Of a stretch of DNA of 64,000 bases, positions 28,003-39,302 are shown in pieces. This stretch comes from Bidens hawaiensis. Lineage: Eukaryota > Streptophyta > Magnoliopsida > Asterales > Asteraceae. The stretch spans positions 124,001 through 188,000 of the forward strand of contig JAIQDT010005472.1 in assembly GCA_021521415.1 (NCBI GenBank). Reading direction: 5' to 3'. Position numbers and translations under genes: made by a program. A model generated the notes under the pieces. The model saw nothing but the letters and a program-made list of their open reading frames with translations, ran no database searches and was not told the origin of the DNA. The stretch's first letter is position 1, and every line of letters starts with the position of its first letter.

Positions 28003-30280
28003 TAGTTGTAAATGTAGTGTTTTAACTTTAAACGGCACCGTTTTAGGGGATTAACTTTTGTAGTTTTGTAGTTTTTATGTATATTATTATTTATGTGAAC
28101 ACTTTTTTTTATAGATGGTACACGTTTTTGTTATTGACTTATGAAGTTAAGAGAATATATATGATTATTTTTGCAACATCTTAAAATATTAAGGTTGGTA
28201 ATAGTTTTGAAAGGAAAAGAAAAGGTATCTTAATAGTAAGGATTACTATATTTTACTTTTAACGGTTGTTAAAGATTTAATGGGGGTTAGTAAAGATTTA
28301 AGACGAGTTGCATACTTGCATGAGTGGTTAGAAAAAAATGGATTGATGAATCATAATTGGAACGAAGAATCGGTTGAAAAAACAGATGATTCGTTTATGA
28401 TATTTTGATAACTGATATTTTACTGTTTAGTTATATATATACGTCTAAATAATTGACTTGCTAATAGGAAATCACATTAAAATTGATCGTACATTTTTAT
28501 AAAATAACATATTAATTGTCATCTTTATTTTATTCTAAATGAGTTGCTAGTATTATTTTAAAAGAAAACAATACTTCACGTTTATTTAGTTTAACCAATG
28601 ATTAATCGAAAGCCAGCGGTTAACCAATGGCTAAACGAACCATCTTTTCCAATTACTGAATTAACTAAACCGTATACCCATCACAAACCGATTAAGAAGA
28701 TCTAAAATCAAAATAATTTTTTTTCGGTTTTTAAGTTTTAGCATGTAACCTAAGTGAAGCAAACCATGCTTACACCTTAAGGTAGCCCAAACCTTGATTC
28801 CAAAACTCATCCATGATTCCATTGTGGGTCCATTTTAATTGATTCTTTAGGACCTATGAAGATCCTTTTATGTTGAATAATTAACATGCTACAAATTACT
28901 TATTACATAAACCTAGCCAGACCAAAAAAGTAATAAATAATAACAAACCATATCTTAATCATTAATGTTGTGCATTACTATACAATTACACAACAAAATT
29001 TAAACAGAATTACATCCATATTTGTTGGACAGATATGATGAAAACTATAAAATGTGTGATACTCTATTTGGGTGGTTGTGCAACCATTCCTAACTCTTGC
29101 ATACCCTTTGCTTAAGAGCATCTTGTAATATCTTATTATCAATGATAAAAAATAGTTTTAATTCCAGATTACGGAGAAATGCATAATGCACGTGTACGTA
29201 ACACTCGAAAAGAGAGACAAACAATGAGATTAATGATTACATAACTGTCTAATGTATAATATTTAAGCAATAGATATATTATTTAGTCACACTCAAAGTA
29301 ACATATTTAAACAGATTATTTAAAAGCAAAGCAATTTCTTTCTACATGAAAGAAACTTTTTATTTGACTTTAAAATATCTCCCCAAATCTTTTCATAAAT
29401 GGCCATTCAATCTATGCATCTCTTTAATAATCAATAACTTATAAAACACTTAAGCACCTAACCTATTATATAGAAAACATGAAAAATGTGATCTCTTACA
29501 ACTTACTTTATGGTGTAAATATATTAATTAAGATTTTTATAGATTATGAGCATTTTCACTCATAAAATTATTATTATTAGTTTAACTAAAATTTTATTGT
29601 GGGATTTCATCTCAATATTTATCTCTCAGTCACAACTTTATGGGAGTTAAGGAATAATATAAAAAGCGAGGAAAATTTTACATCCTTTAAAGTTTCTTTT
29701 TTCTCATTACTAGATATCTCGAGCATGATTATGTTCGAATGTGGAGGGGCATATAATGTTTGTATATAGTTACGTACCATGTTATATAATCACCTACTAA
29801 ATTATATAACCGCGTACTAATATAAATGTGCACAATTGTAAATTATATTAAAAGATAACCATCGTTGAACCGTTAAGACAAAATCAATATGTTGCTATTC
29901 TAGACATGCAAATTTTATTTTCTTCGTTTTTATTTCTAACCATGTGATCAAATTTCTGGTTCATAGTTTGGTTGATCCCAGCTAAATCATTAAGGTTTGC
30001 TTCACTTCACCCCAATAATGTAAAGGTTCACAAACCGGGTAAGAACCAGTTATGAATTTTGTCAATAAAGTCCATAACCAGGCCGGGTAGGAATCGGTTA
30101 CAGGTATGATTGGGCCCTTGACCTGTTTTGCCGGGTTTTGACTGGGTAGAGTCGGAACAGATTACGATGATCCGGTTCGGTTCCAGGTCTAGACAGGATT
30201 AGAACTTGGTTTGTATCCACAAGTCAAGTACACTGGGTATTGATTCCGGGTTAGGTACACTGGGTCAGATCTAGAACAAG
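28003..30280. other. Intergenic, no gene recognised; short coding-like fragment at 28214-28408
   Basis: AT-rich. On the plus strand 28214-28408 is open and reads KDLMGVSKDLRRVAYLHEW then EKNGLMNHNWNEESV before TGA at 28406-28408; amino-acid composition looks protein-like but no start or family is recognised. The remainder to 30280 shows only AT-rich DNA and, from about 29990, CCGGGT-containing repeat sequence. Confidence 0.35.
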
Positions 30281-30282
30281 GT

Positions 30283-30830
30283 TATATGTCCAAGCTTACT
30301 ATAATGAGAGCTCACCCTACACAAGCAAGGGCATCTCTTTCCCTTATGAACTCCGCTTGCCATTATCTCTTAATGACATCGGTCACTGACTTGATCATTA
30401 TCGGGTGTTCTCAAGTATTTAACCTCGGGATAACTTCCACGAGTTATTTTGTGTTACAACTTGAATAAAAGCTCAAAAACGCTAAACACGGCCCAATCCA
30501 AGAAGCCCAACTTGGACTTCGGTGTAACAAGTCATTTTTAGCCCACTGTGTTCCCAAAGCCGACATAAGTTGTCAAATGTCAACTATAAAATAGACCATT
30601 AGATGGGATCACGGGGTCGAAGCCTCAGGAACCACTCCGCTCCCTTCGACGATCAAGTCACAGATATTCATCATATATCTAAGGTTACGAGTTCTAAGAT
30701 AATTATGGAACAGTTAAATCTATTAGGGTTGTACTTGTGTTAAAACTCGTGTATTATGTTTAACCAATAACAACCAGCTAATCAACAGAGATTGATTCTG
30801 GATAAAAACAAGTCAGAACGACTCCACTCA
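30283..30830 (+). repeat. Possible LTR remnant with TATA box
   Basis: Contains ACTATAAAATAGACC at about 30586-30600, followed by GC-balanced sequence with CCACTCCGCTCCCTTCGACG and GTGTTAAAACTCGTGT, a composition and order (TATA, then leader) like the U3/R part of a retrotransposon LTR. No terminal TG/CA pair or target duplication could be fixed. Confidence 0.3.
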
Positions 30831-31164
30831 AACTATATAGTCTGTCAAGTTGGGTCGAATCAGATAAAGCGACGGGTTAAAACGAGGCAACTCCAACCTG
30901 CTAACTTAAAATAAGTCCTTAACGGCCTAGTGAACCGAATTTATCAACTTGATTAGAGCCCGGATATTTTAGAATCAGGCCCAGGCATATAAGAACAAGT
31001 AAACATTTAAAAAAAGAAAAAAAGAGAAATAGATACCAACACTGCAACTAAAGTTCTTTTAAAATACAAAATATAAACGCCGAAAATTTACCAAAATACC
31101 CACGATAACCCGATACCAAACACTAAATTCTTTATTTTCCAACACGGGTTATTATTTTCATACC

Positions 31165-34100
31165 TCACATATTCTTCTTTCCACTAGAAAAAGACATGTT
31201 TTCGTCAATGGCCCGCAACTGATCTCTAAGACTCTGGTTTTCCGCTAACAACCGATCGTACTCAAGAAGAAAGCCTTCCGATTGGTTCTTGAGCGCCATT
31301 GAATTAGCTGCTGCTGATTTAACCTCTTTGTCCTTTGATTCATGCTCAGATTCCAGTTTTTTAATTTGCGATTTCAGTTTAGATATTTCATCGTTTAGGA
31401 TTTTGACATCGTCCGCACCTTTGTTCTTGGTTTCTTCTGCGGCTCGGTTTTGTTTCTTTGCAGCTTCCATTGTTTTTCTGAGTATTCGAAGCTCTCGTAT
31501 GTAATGATGTAGTCTGTCTATCATTAGTGCTAGGAAAAGAGAGAATCCTGCATTTAATTAAATAAAAAATATATCAAAATTTAGAGATCAAACTCAAAAC
31601 CAATGTTTTAAAAACCGGTATTTTACTTGTACCGGATTAGGCAAAAAAATGGTACAAACGGTTGAACCGAATTATACCGGGTGGTTTAATCTGTGAATAG
31701 TTTGCCTTATAATTTTCTATAAATGTAACTTCAATACAAAAATAACCCAAAACTAAATGATTCCTATAACAAAAATAATCCAAAAGTTAATCCATATTAA
31801 AAATACAACGCAAAAGCACTCAATTTAAAAAAAAATAGTCCTAAATTTTACACGTTTGAATGTTAATTGTTGGGTTAAAAGTAATTTTGAAAAAAACGGG
31901 CTGCAAATATTAAAAATTTCTCGCGCTTAAAACTGGTTTGCTGGTAAAAATCAGTATTTTAGACAAAAACCGCCGGTACGATGTTCTAGCAAACCGATCA
32001 CAATAGCGGACTCAAAATACCGTCCTACTGTGCGAAATCCGGTTCAACCGGCCGCTTTGAACCAGTTTTTAAAACACTGCTCAAAACATAATATAAAAAG
32101 CTTAATACCAAAAATATTGAAATAATACAAAATTAAAAAACAACTGATTCGTATATATTAAATTATCTAAGGACGACAGAGAGTGAGATAATGGATTTAT
32201 CTCGTTTACTTTTTTAAACTTTGCATAAAGTCACCTTGCGCTGACTTCACACTCGATATTGCTCTGGTATCATGCTTCATTTGCATATTATTTGTTGCTT
32301 GATAACCAAACTCATGTGATTCATACCAACCAAACATCACGCATGTCCCTTAGAACAACAGCCAGTTAACTAGCTGTTCATCTAAAGAATTAGCGTGATG
32401 ATTAGCAGGTATCTTATGAAGCAGCAAAAACTATGCAACCAAAGCCACATACAAGACAAATTCAAATGTAAGACCAGCAGAAGACAACTTTAACCAAAAT
32501 TTAACATAATAAATAAGATAAATACATGATCTTCATTCACCTTTAAAATGATTGGGTACTATCACTTGATAACTTGATAATTTTGATCTTTTTTATTATA
32601 TATTAAGTATGGGTTCTGGCAAGTCTAACACGTCACAATTCATCCAAAAACACATCTAGTGGTTTAAAATTATAAATGAACATAAGAGGACGTTCATAAA
32701 CATAAATAAACGAACAAGACGTGCGGTCATGTTCCTTCGTTTAATTAAATCCAATTAACTCAACAATTTAAAAACTCAACTACTAAACCCTAAGTTCAAA
32801 AAATAACCAATATTAACAACCAAAATTACCCATGAGGCCATGATAGAAGCTTCAAGCATATGATACGCAAGCATAACCTGATCAGTAGGGTTTATGACTT
32901 CAGCCAGATAACTCTGGATTCCGTTAACGCTGTAAACATTCGTTTTGTATTTGTTCGCTTACATACTTAATGCTTTATATTTGTTCGGTTGTGTTCATTT
33001 ACGTTTCTTTGTGCTCGTTTACATTTGTTCATACATATTTATTTATGTCCTTAAACTGTTCATTTAGATTATTAACAAACAGACATAAACGAATATGAAC
33101 ACAAATAATCTTCGATTAACGTGTCCGTGTCCGTTTAATTCGTTTAAAGTTAAATCAACAAACATGAACAATTTCTCTACTATTACTAAACCCTAATTTC
33201 AGTTACAACAATATTTGTCGAAATTAACGCCAAAATTAATCAACAAATTCAACCAACCAAACGTCCGTGAAATGTTCATTTAGATTTTTAACAACCTAAC
33301 ATAAACAAACATAAACACAAAATAATTCTTCAGTTAACTTGGCGGTGTGTTCGTGTTCGTTTAAAGTTAAATTTCTCGAATCTAACGCCAAAATTAAATC
33401 ATTGTTGGTTGGTTAATTAATTTAAACAATAACTAAAACTAACAACAAAAATTACGAAATTACCCCTAAGAAAAGCTTCAAGCTCTGGATTTCCATTACA
33501 CTGTAAGGTTTTATATTTGTTTGTTTATGTACTTAATGTTTTATATTTTTTCATATATGTTCGCGAACTGTTCGCTTAGATATTCAACGAATGAATGAAT
33601 ATAAAGAAAAAAAACGAACACAAACATTTTCTCAATTAACGTTTACGTGTTCGTTCAAAGTTAAATCAACAAACACGAACAATTTCTCTCAACCTAATTT
33701 CAGTTACAACAATATTTCTCGAAATTAACGCCAAAAATAATCAACAAATTCAAACAATAACTAATATATATACAACCAAAATTACTAAATTACCCCTAAT
33801 AGAAGCTTCCAGCATATGATACACCAGAATAATCTAATCAGTAATGTGTATGACGTCATGTTCGGTTACGTTTGTTCAATTAATTGCTCCGGTGTTCGTG
33901 TTCGTTTAAAGTTAAATCTCTCGAAATTAATGCCAAAACTAGCAAATCAATTAGAATTAAAAACTAAAATGACTAAATTACCCATGAGAGAAGCTTCAAG
34001 CATATGATACGAGAGAATAATCTGATCCATAGGGTTTATGACGTCAGCCGGCCTATTTCCGTTAATGTTTTATATTTGTTCGGTTGTGTTCAATTAGGTT

Positions 34101-34557
34101 CGTGAACTGTTTGTTAAATTTCTAATAAACGAACACGAACATAAATAATTATTCGATAGCGTGACCGTGTGTTCGTGTTCGTTTAAAGTTAAATTTCTGG
34201 AATCTAACGCCAATAATTAGTTAATCAACTCAAAACAATAACTAACGTTATTAAATTAACATCCAAAATGACTAAATTACCCATGAGAGAAGCTTCAAGC
34301 ATATGATAGGCGAGGAGAATCTGATCCGTAGGATTAATGACGTCAGCGGGTCGGTTTTGAATCTCGGTAACACTATAAACATTATACATCATGATAACGA
34401 AGACAGTGGCGCCAACGGACTTGACAACTAACGGTGCTCGTCCGCGTTTGGCACGGTCGAGTCCGAGTATGAGGAGTTTGCGGAGTGGTGTTTTGAATAA
34501 GAGTAAGAGGATGGTTAGCATCTCGGTTAGTAGAACCAAGTAGAAGAGGTAAATCAT
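31165..34557 (-). CDS. BAP31: BAP31-like endoplasmic reticulum membrane protein (two exons)
   Basis: Plant B-cell receptor-associated protein 31-like protein, an ER membrane protein thought to help export or quality control of membrane proteins. Exon 1 is 34557-34281 (donor GT at 34280-34279), exon 2 is 31547-31165 (acceptor AG at 31549-31548); phases join into 219 residues, the usual family length. Three hydrophobic segments lie at about 2-21, 46-66 and 80-105, followed by a charged coiled coil (about 110-200). The protein ends KKNM, a KKXX ER-retrieval signal. The 2.73-kb intron holds a hAT MITE next to its acceptor and four partial copies of exon 1. I start at 34557 because the family begins MI(Y/H)LL-like with a membrane segment at once. 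A TATA element lies 125 bases upstream. The gene appears intact. Confidence 0.9.
31601..32079. mobile_element. hAT-type MITE in the BAP31 intron
   Basis: Inverted ends CAATGTTTTAAAAACCGG and (complement) CAGTGTTTTAAAAACTGG, with the exact 8-base duplication CTCAAAAC at 31593-31600 and 32080-32087. It begins only about 50 bases from the splice acceptor of exon 2, so it may cover the branch-point neighbourhood. Confidence 0.88.
32690..34280 (-). repeat. Array of partial exon 1 copies in the BAP31 intron
   Basis: Sequences matching the 3' part of exon 1 and the donor site recur at about 32830-32942, 33466-33506, 33799-33860 and 33981-34066, each followed on the right by AAACGAAC/TGTTCG repeat sequence and preceded by AACGCCAAAATTAA-type sequence. 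On the minus strand the copy at 33981 reads ADVINPMDQIILSYHMLEAS and that at 32830 reads EVINPTDQVMLAYHMLEAS, in frame with the real exon (ADVINPTDQILLAYHMLEAS). The copy at 33466 is internally deleted. The unit length varies from about 180 to 600 bases. Confidence 0.82.
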
Positions 34558-34681
34558 GGTTAATTGATTGATTGATTGGATTTAGGGTTTTGACTGATTA
34601 CTTGAATGGGTAGGTTGATTTATGGTTGAAGGAGTGAAAGACTCGTGTTTGTTTGTTTGTGGTGTAAGGAGAGTGTTTGGT

Positions 34682-34688
34682 TATATAT
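34682..34688 (-). promoter_or_regulatory. TATA box of the BAP31-like gene
   Basis: The complement reads CCTATATATAACC about 125 bases upstream of the ATG at 34557. A hAT MITE begins 45 bases further upstream at 34733. Confidence 0.5.
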
Positions 34689-34732
34689 AGGTGTAGACCG
34701 TGGCGTTGTAATCTTGGATAAAGGGGTGTGTA

Positions 34733-35103
34733 TAGAGGTGAAAAAAAACCGGAAGCGGTTCGGGTTTTTTATACACGGGATTTTAATACACGAACCTATA
34801 CCCGGGCCTACCTGTAGAGTATGGATAGGGCATGCATTTGTGTAACAAAATCCGTACCCGAAATCGGACCCGATTTGTACTCGGTAATACCTGAAAACCG
34901 GAACCGAGTTTATCAAAATATCCGATCTATATCCCGAATTACCCGACCTAAACCCGATGTATAGGGTATGGTTTTTAGAGACAATACCCAGACCCGAACC
35001 CGACCTGGGTATTGCCAATACCGATTTTCCAATGCCCGGTCATACCCGAACCCAGTTCCAAACCCGAAACCAGGTATTTGAAAACCCGATTTGTGCACCT
35101 CTA
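34733..35103. mobile_element. hAT-type MITE in the BAP31 promoter
   Basis: Begins TAGAGGTG and ends CACCTCTA, with the exact 8-base duplication GGTGTGTA at 34725-34732 and 35104-35111. The interior is rich in ACCCGAAACC/GGTTCGGG units. It separates the core promoter from older upstream sequence. Confidence 0.88.
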
Positions 35104-35111
35104 GGTGTGTA

Positions 35112-36020
35112 TAGTTTGATTTGATTTGGTCCGATACGATTCGGTTCGGTCGGTAATGACTTAAACTGAAATCGTAACTTAAGTTATCGGTCAATCAATT
35201 TCATTAAGTAATTGGTTTTCAGTTGATTTGGTTATTCGGTTTTAGTTTTTTGGTTTGGTTCGGTTTTTACGGTTTTGGTATTTTAGTTGAAAAATTTTTG
35301 GGTGAAAAAGTTATGCCCAAAATAATGAATTTGGGCTTGGATAATCGATGCATCAAACGAGTTCAAGCTCAATTATGTTCGGCTCGGCTCCTTTAGAGCT
35401 TTATTTCTACAACTCGACTCATTTTACATGCTTGTCATTTATTGATTAATTTATAAATGATAGTTAGTTTTTACATATGCTTATAATTTAAATGTATACG
35501 CATTTTATTTAATTGTTTAAATCATATTTTTATATATAGCAATACATATTATATAAATATGCAAAGAATAGAATATAAATAAGGTTTTATAAATTATAGC
35601 TTTGTTTAGACTTGCGAGTTAGCTCGGGCACAATAAGTTAAGCTCATTCTTTGAATTGTTTTATAAACAAGCTAGTTTTTAGGCTTAAGCTCGGGTTTGA
35701 GCTCATTTAAGCACGACACATCTAATTTTTTAGCAATCCAAACTTAAGTAGCTCGCAAGTAACTTGATTCGTGTGTAGCCGTCTTTGCAAAAAATCACAC
35801 ATGCGGAATGTTTGCGAGATACACCCCATATTTTCTCCAACCATTTTCAGGTGTACAAAGTCTATAATGCCATTGCTCTTTATATCATTCTTCGTCTTAT
35901 TATTTCTTTTATCGCTTACACTTATCAAATTTTTACACAAAACAGTTATAATCACATATAATATAACAACAAATTTTTTTTGTAACATAAACTCCCAAAC
36001 CTTTAACTAACTCCTATATT
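35112..36020. other. Intergenic repeat-rich stretch
   Basis: TTCGGTTTGG simple-type repeats at 35120-35290, then a GAGCTCG-type element at about 35340-35735 related to 5205-5663. At 36018-36090 the complement has a SINE-like head (TAGCCTAATGATATCAAGATG, then GATTCGAGTCACA). No gene recognised. Confidence 0.45.
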
Positions 36021-36185
36021 GTTATCAGTGTGACTCGAATCCTCAAAAACTCTACATTTTCAACATCTTGATATCATTAGGCTATAAGACTTCACAACTT
36101 TCTTATTGCATACCATTAAACATTTTTCATGACCACCACCGCTTATACCGCCACCCGCTCCAAATCCTCAAGCATGATTCGAACC

Positions 36186-36386
36186 TCAACGACCACCACC
36201 GCTAGTTCCAAATCCACCATCGCTTCCCGAACCTCCCCCTGGATCCCCACTATTAACACCACATCCTCCGACGCAATCACTTCCACTCCCTCCAGCCGTA
36301 GACATCCCACATTGGACTACAATCATGTGACACACAATGCTGATTAGAAGACAAAACCACCAAACCCATTTATTAGATAACCCCAT
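36186..36386 (-). CDS. Small glycine-rich secreted protein, copy 1
   Basis: A 66-residue protein from ATG 36386-36384. Residues 1-27 (MGLSNKWVWWFCLLISIVCH) form a signal peptide almost identical to that of the copy at 39303-39680; the remainder is Gly/Ser-rich with three cysteines (GSDCVGGCG). Such proteins are secreted to the wall or apoplast; the exact role is unknown. A TATA (complement TCTATATAAT, about 36451-36460) is shared with the other copy. Compared with that copy, this one is shorter and a CGA to TGA change ends it about five residues early. The ATG is chosen because conserved upstream bases outside it do not extend the homology as protein. Confidence 0.65.
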   Translation of the reverse strand: MGLSNKWVWWFCLLISIVCHMIVVQCGMSTAGGSGSDCVGGCGVNSGDPGGGSGSDGGFGTSGGGR

Positions 36387-36672
36387 AGCTCTATATGACT
36401 CAATAAACCTAAACTTACTTTTGGTGCATGAGTTATTTTTGGAAATGTGGATTATATAGACATGTGGGATCATCAGTATTTACTCAAAATTGACTATTAG
36501 TGTGATTGGTAAAAAAGTCGTGAATTTCATGCTAATAATAATTTTCTTGAGTTGCTAACCATAAATTAACAAAGTGACAAGAATTGTAAAAGAATTCAAA
36601 AGAAAATTGTATTGGTTAATATGTAGCCAGTAGGCTAGTACAATTTGTAGTACATTTAATTGCTAACAATTA

Positions 36673-36969
36673 ACTACTATGCCACTGGTAGTGGGGTGAC
36701 AATAGGGTGAGAAGGGGCAATTTGTTTGGTGAACACCACTCGCAGGTGATATTGGGGCGATTTGTGTTTAGGGGGGGTATTTGTCGTCTGGTTTGTGTTT
36801 GTGTTTATTATAATCATATATGTGTGTGTGTGATATATATATATATGTGTGTGTATACATATATGAGTTACAACACCATTACACCCCTAAAACCAAAACC
36901 CACCATTTACTGACTGAGCACCACATGACGCAAGCCGCCCCATTTGCAGCCCCTCCACTGCATATAGTC
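36673..36969. mobile_element. PIF/Harbinger-type MITE
   Basis: Left end ACTACTATGCCACTGG and right end (complement GACTATATGCAGTGG) are inverted, flanked by TTA at 36670-36672 and 36970-36972. The right end resembles that of the Myb-carrying element at 12844-14684 (GACTATACGCTATGG), so the latter family could mobilise it. A GT/AT microsatellite lies at 36820-36865. Confidence 0.75.
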
Positions 36970-37040
36970 TTATTGTAATGATTAAAACGGTCGTATATTT
37001 CATGCTGATAATTTCCTAGAGTTAATAACCATAAATTAAA

Positions 37041-37535
37041 GGTTTATTGGATATAAATAATCCTAACTAAACGCTATTGGATGATAATAATCACAACTAA
37101 GTGTATCGTCACTGGTAGTCTCAAATTTAAAAAAAATATTGGCTCTCGATGGTCCCTTATTAAAAGAAACTTATCGGCGTTTCTTTTTTTTCGAATTTCA
37201 AGCTGATATTTTAGGGTTTTTGATCAGAAGGAAGATACGAGTCGATTGATGTAAAATCTAGCTCGAAACAATGCTCCAAACGGCTTGCTTAGTGCTTCAA
37301 ATCGGGTGTTTGAACTTTATTTAACAAAAATCGACTCGTATCATCCTATTGATAGAAAAACCCTAAAAATCAGTTTGAAATTCATTAAAAGTAAAGTTAA
37401 CGACGTGAATTTTTTTTACCATGGGACCACTAAGAGCTAATTTTTCTAATTTTGGGACCTCACTAACGATAAACTCAGTTAGAATTATTATCGGCCAATA
37501 GCCTTTAGTTAAGATTATTAAAAATCCAATAAACC
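37041..37535. mobile_element. Mutator-like MITE with 9-base target duplication
   Basis: Long inverted ends (about 90 bases) starting GGTTTATTGGAT, with the 9-base duplication TAAATTAAA at 37032-37040 and 37536-37544. Nine-base duplications and long terminal repeats are typical of Mutator-like elements. The insertion lies inside a unit of the tandem array. Confidence 0.85.
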
Positions 37536-37891
37536 TAAATTAAATTGTGACAAGAATCATAAAAAAAAAACAAAAGAAAATTTTATTTATTTAATTACTA
37601 CACAATTGACTATAAATTAACATAGTGATAAGAATATATAGTAAAAGAATTCAAATGAAATTTGTATTGGTTGATAATTTAATATGTACCTAGTTGGCTA
37701 GTACAATTTGTATTAGCATTTCATTGCTACAAAATTGCTTAATAGTGACTGTTAAAACGGTTGAAATTTCCTGCCGACAGTATTCTTGAGTTGATAGCCA
37801 TAAATCAACATAGTGACAAGAGTCGTAAAAGAATTAAACAACAAAATGCATTGGTTAATATGTACCTAGTAGGCAGGTACAATTAAAAAAA

Positions 37892-39005
37892 TGAAAATTG
37901 GATTTAAATAATCTCATCTTTAATGGATTGGCCAATAATAATCCCAACTTCGGTATTTCCCGTTGGCAGTCTCACCTTTTCAATGTTTTTTGTTTTATAA
38001 ACCAGCGTTAAAAAAACTTAACGGGGTTAAGTTTTTGCTGATGTGGCCGGTGAGTTGGCAGTGTCATAATCCTACATGGCTTTTCCCTTTGAATTAAAAT
38101 GCAATTACTATATTTTATTATATTAAATCCTATTATCCAGATTTATTAACTTGGATCTGACCCAAACCCGCGACCCGATTAGCGAACCCGGATACCCAAA
38201 TCACTAGCTTGCACTATAATTCTCGTCCTAAACTTAGAAATTGAATCTTGCATATCCTTATGCATACCATAACGAGCCCACCGACACCATAAACATGGAA
38301 TGAGATCAATTATTGATTCCTATTACTCGTTTGAATGAACCGACGTAACCTGTTAATCAATATGCTTTATATTGTTCATAATAATTCAATTAAACTTTCA
38401 AAAAGAACATCACATACATCGCCTACAGTTACCCTATAATGAATTATATTATCATTGATGTTTTGATGCGTGTTCTTGAGCCCCTTCCGCCGTCACTGCC
38501 GGGATCAAATTAACCCTCTTCCAATCATCTTTATAGGTAACTAATTATACCTTTGTGTTCGTCGTCATTCCCTCTTTAATAGCCCTAATTTCAATCGGCC
38601 AATCAAATAACGACCTGGCCGATTGATGATCTAGGGTTCATAATACTCTATGGGTTGCGAATGTCTGGTTATATAGGTTCTGTTTCTGGATTTTTATCAA
38701 AGGATCACTCAGATCAGTTGGCTTATGCATGTGGGTGTTGACTGCGGGGCTGGAGGCGCAGGTTCGAATCCCCTGCAGCCCGTTTTTGTAGGATTAATAT
38801 AGTAATTGCATTTTAGGATTAAAAGGGAAAAGCCATGTAGGATTATGACATTGCCAACTCACCAGCCACATCAACAAAAACTTAACCCCGTTAAGTTTTT
38901 TTAACGCTGGTTTATAAAACAAAAAATATTGTAAATGTGAGACTGCCAGCGGGAAATACAGGAGGTGGGATTATTATTGGCCAACCCATTAAAAGTGGGA
39001 TTTCC
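37892..39005. mobile_element. Mutator-like element with about 200-base inverted ends
   Basis: The first 210 bases and the last 215 bases are inverted copies (shared words include GGCCAATAATAATCCCA and AACTTAACGGGGTTAAG). The 9-base duplication TTAAAAAAA occurs at 37883-37891 and 39006-39014. The 700-base interior shows no transposase; near 38755-38785 it has a tRNA-like box B (GCAGGTTCGAATCCCC). Its ends are related to those of the smaller element at 37041-37535. Confidence 0.82.
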
Positions 39006-39302
39006 TTAAAAAAAGCAGTAACAATATTTTTTTAACGATAACTCATACACCCTTAACTTTCTCGTGTATTTACTTAACATTATTACCAATATAACTTGAG
39101 CTCTGACAATTTCCGAGAAGCTCAACATTTTTAACATAGTCCATTTTGTTACGATGCGAATGAACAAGAACAAATAAATTATAGCTAATGTAATAAAGAC
39201 ACCAGTTGAGCTATACAAGGCTTGTAACAAACTTTTTATTTAACAATATTAAACATTCTTTTTATAACCACCATCACCTATACCGCCACCATCTCAAAAC
39301 TT

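Larger units (their letters stand above)
25440..28080 (+). repeat. Right arm of the inverted segmental duplication carrying a kinase copy
   Basis: Counterpart of 8040-9640 in opposite orientation. Homology covers the promoter, the kinase and the 3' flank, resuming after the transposon at 27055-27999 with TAGTTGTAAAT and the ACGGCACCGTTTTA stretch. The arms are about 16 kb apart. Confidence 0.8.
36490..37885. repeat. Tandem array of about 200-base units, split by transposons
   Basis: Four copies of a unit containing TTGATAACCATAAATTAACA, then GTGACAAGAATCGTAAAAGA, then TATTGGTTAATATGTACC and GGCTAGTACAATTTG. Copies lie at about 36490-36680, 36975-37040 joined to 37545-37620, 37605-37745 and 37745-37885. 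A Harbinger MITE separates the first from the second, one Mutator-like MITE interrupts the second, and another follows the fourth. They lie upstream of glycine-rich copy 1. Confidence 0.75.

Noticed and set aside
38750..38785. tRNA-like box B (GGTTCGAATCCCC) suggesting a tRNA gene
   Set aside because: It lies inside a Mutator-like element and lacks a matching acceptor stem and A box at proper distance.
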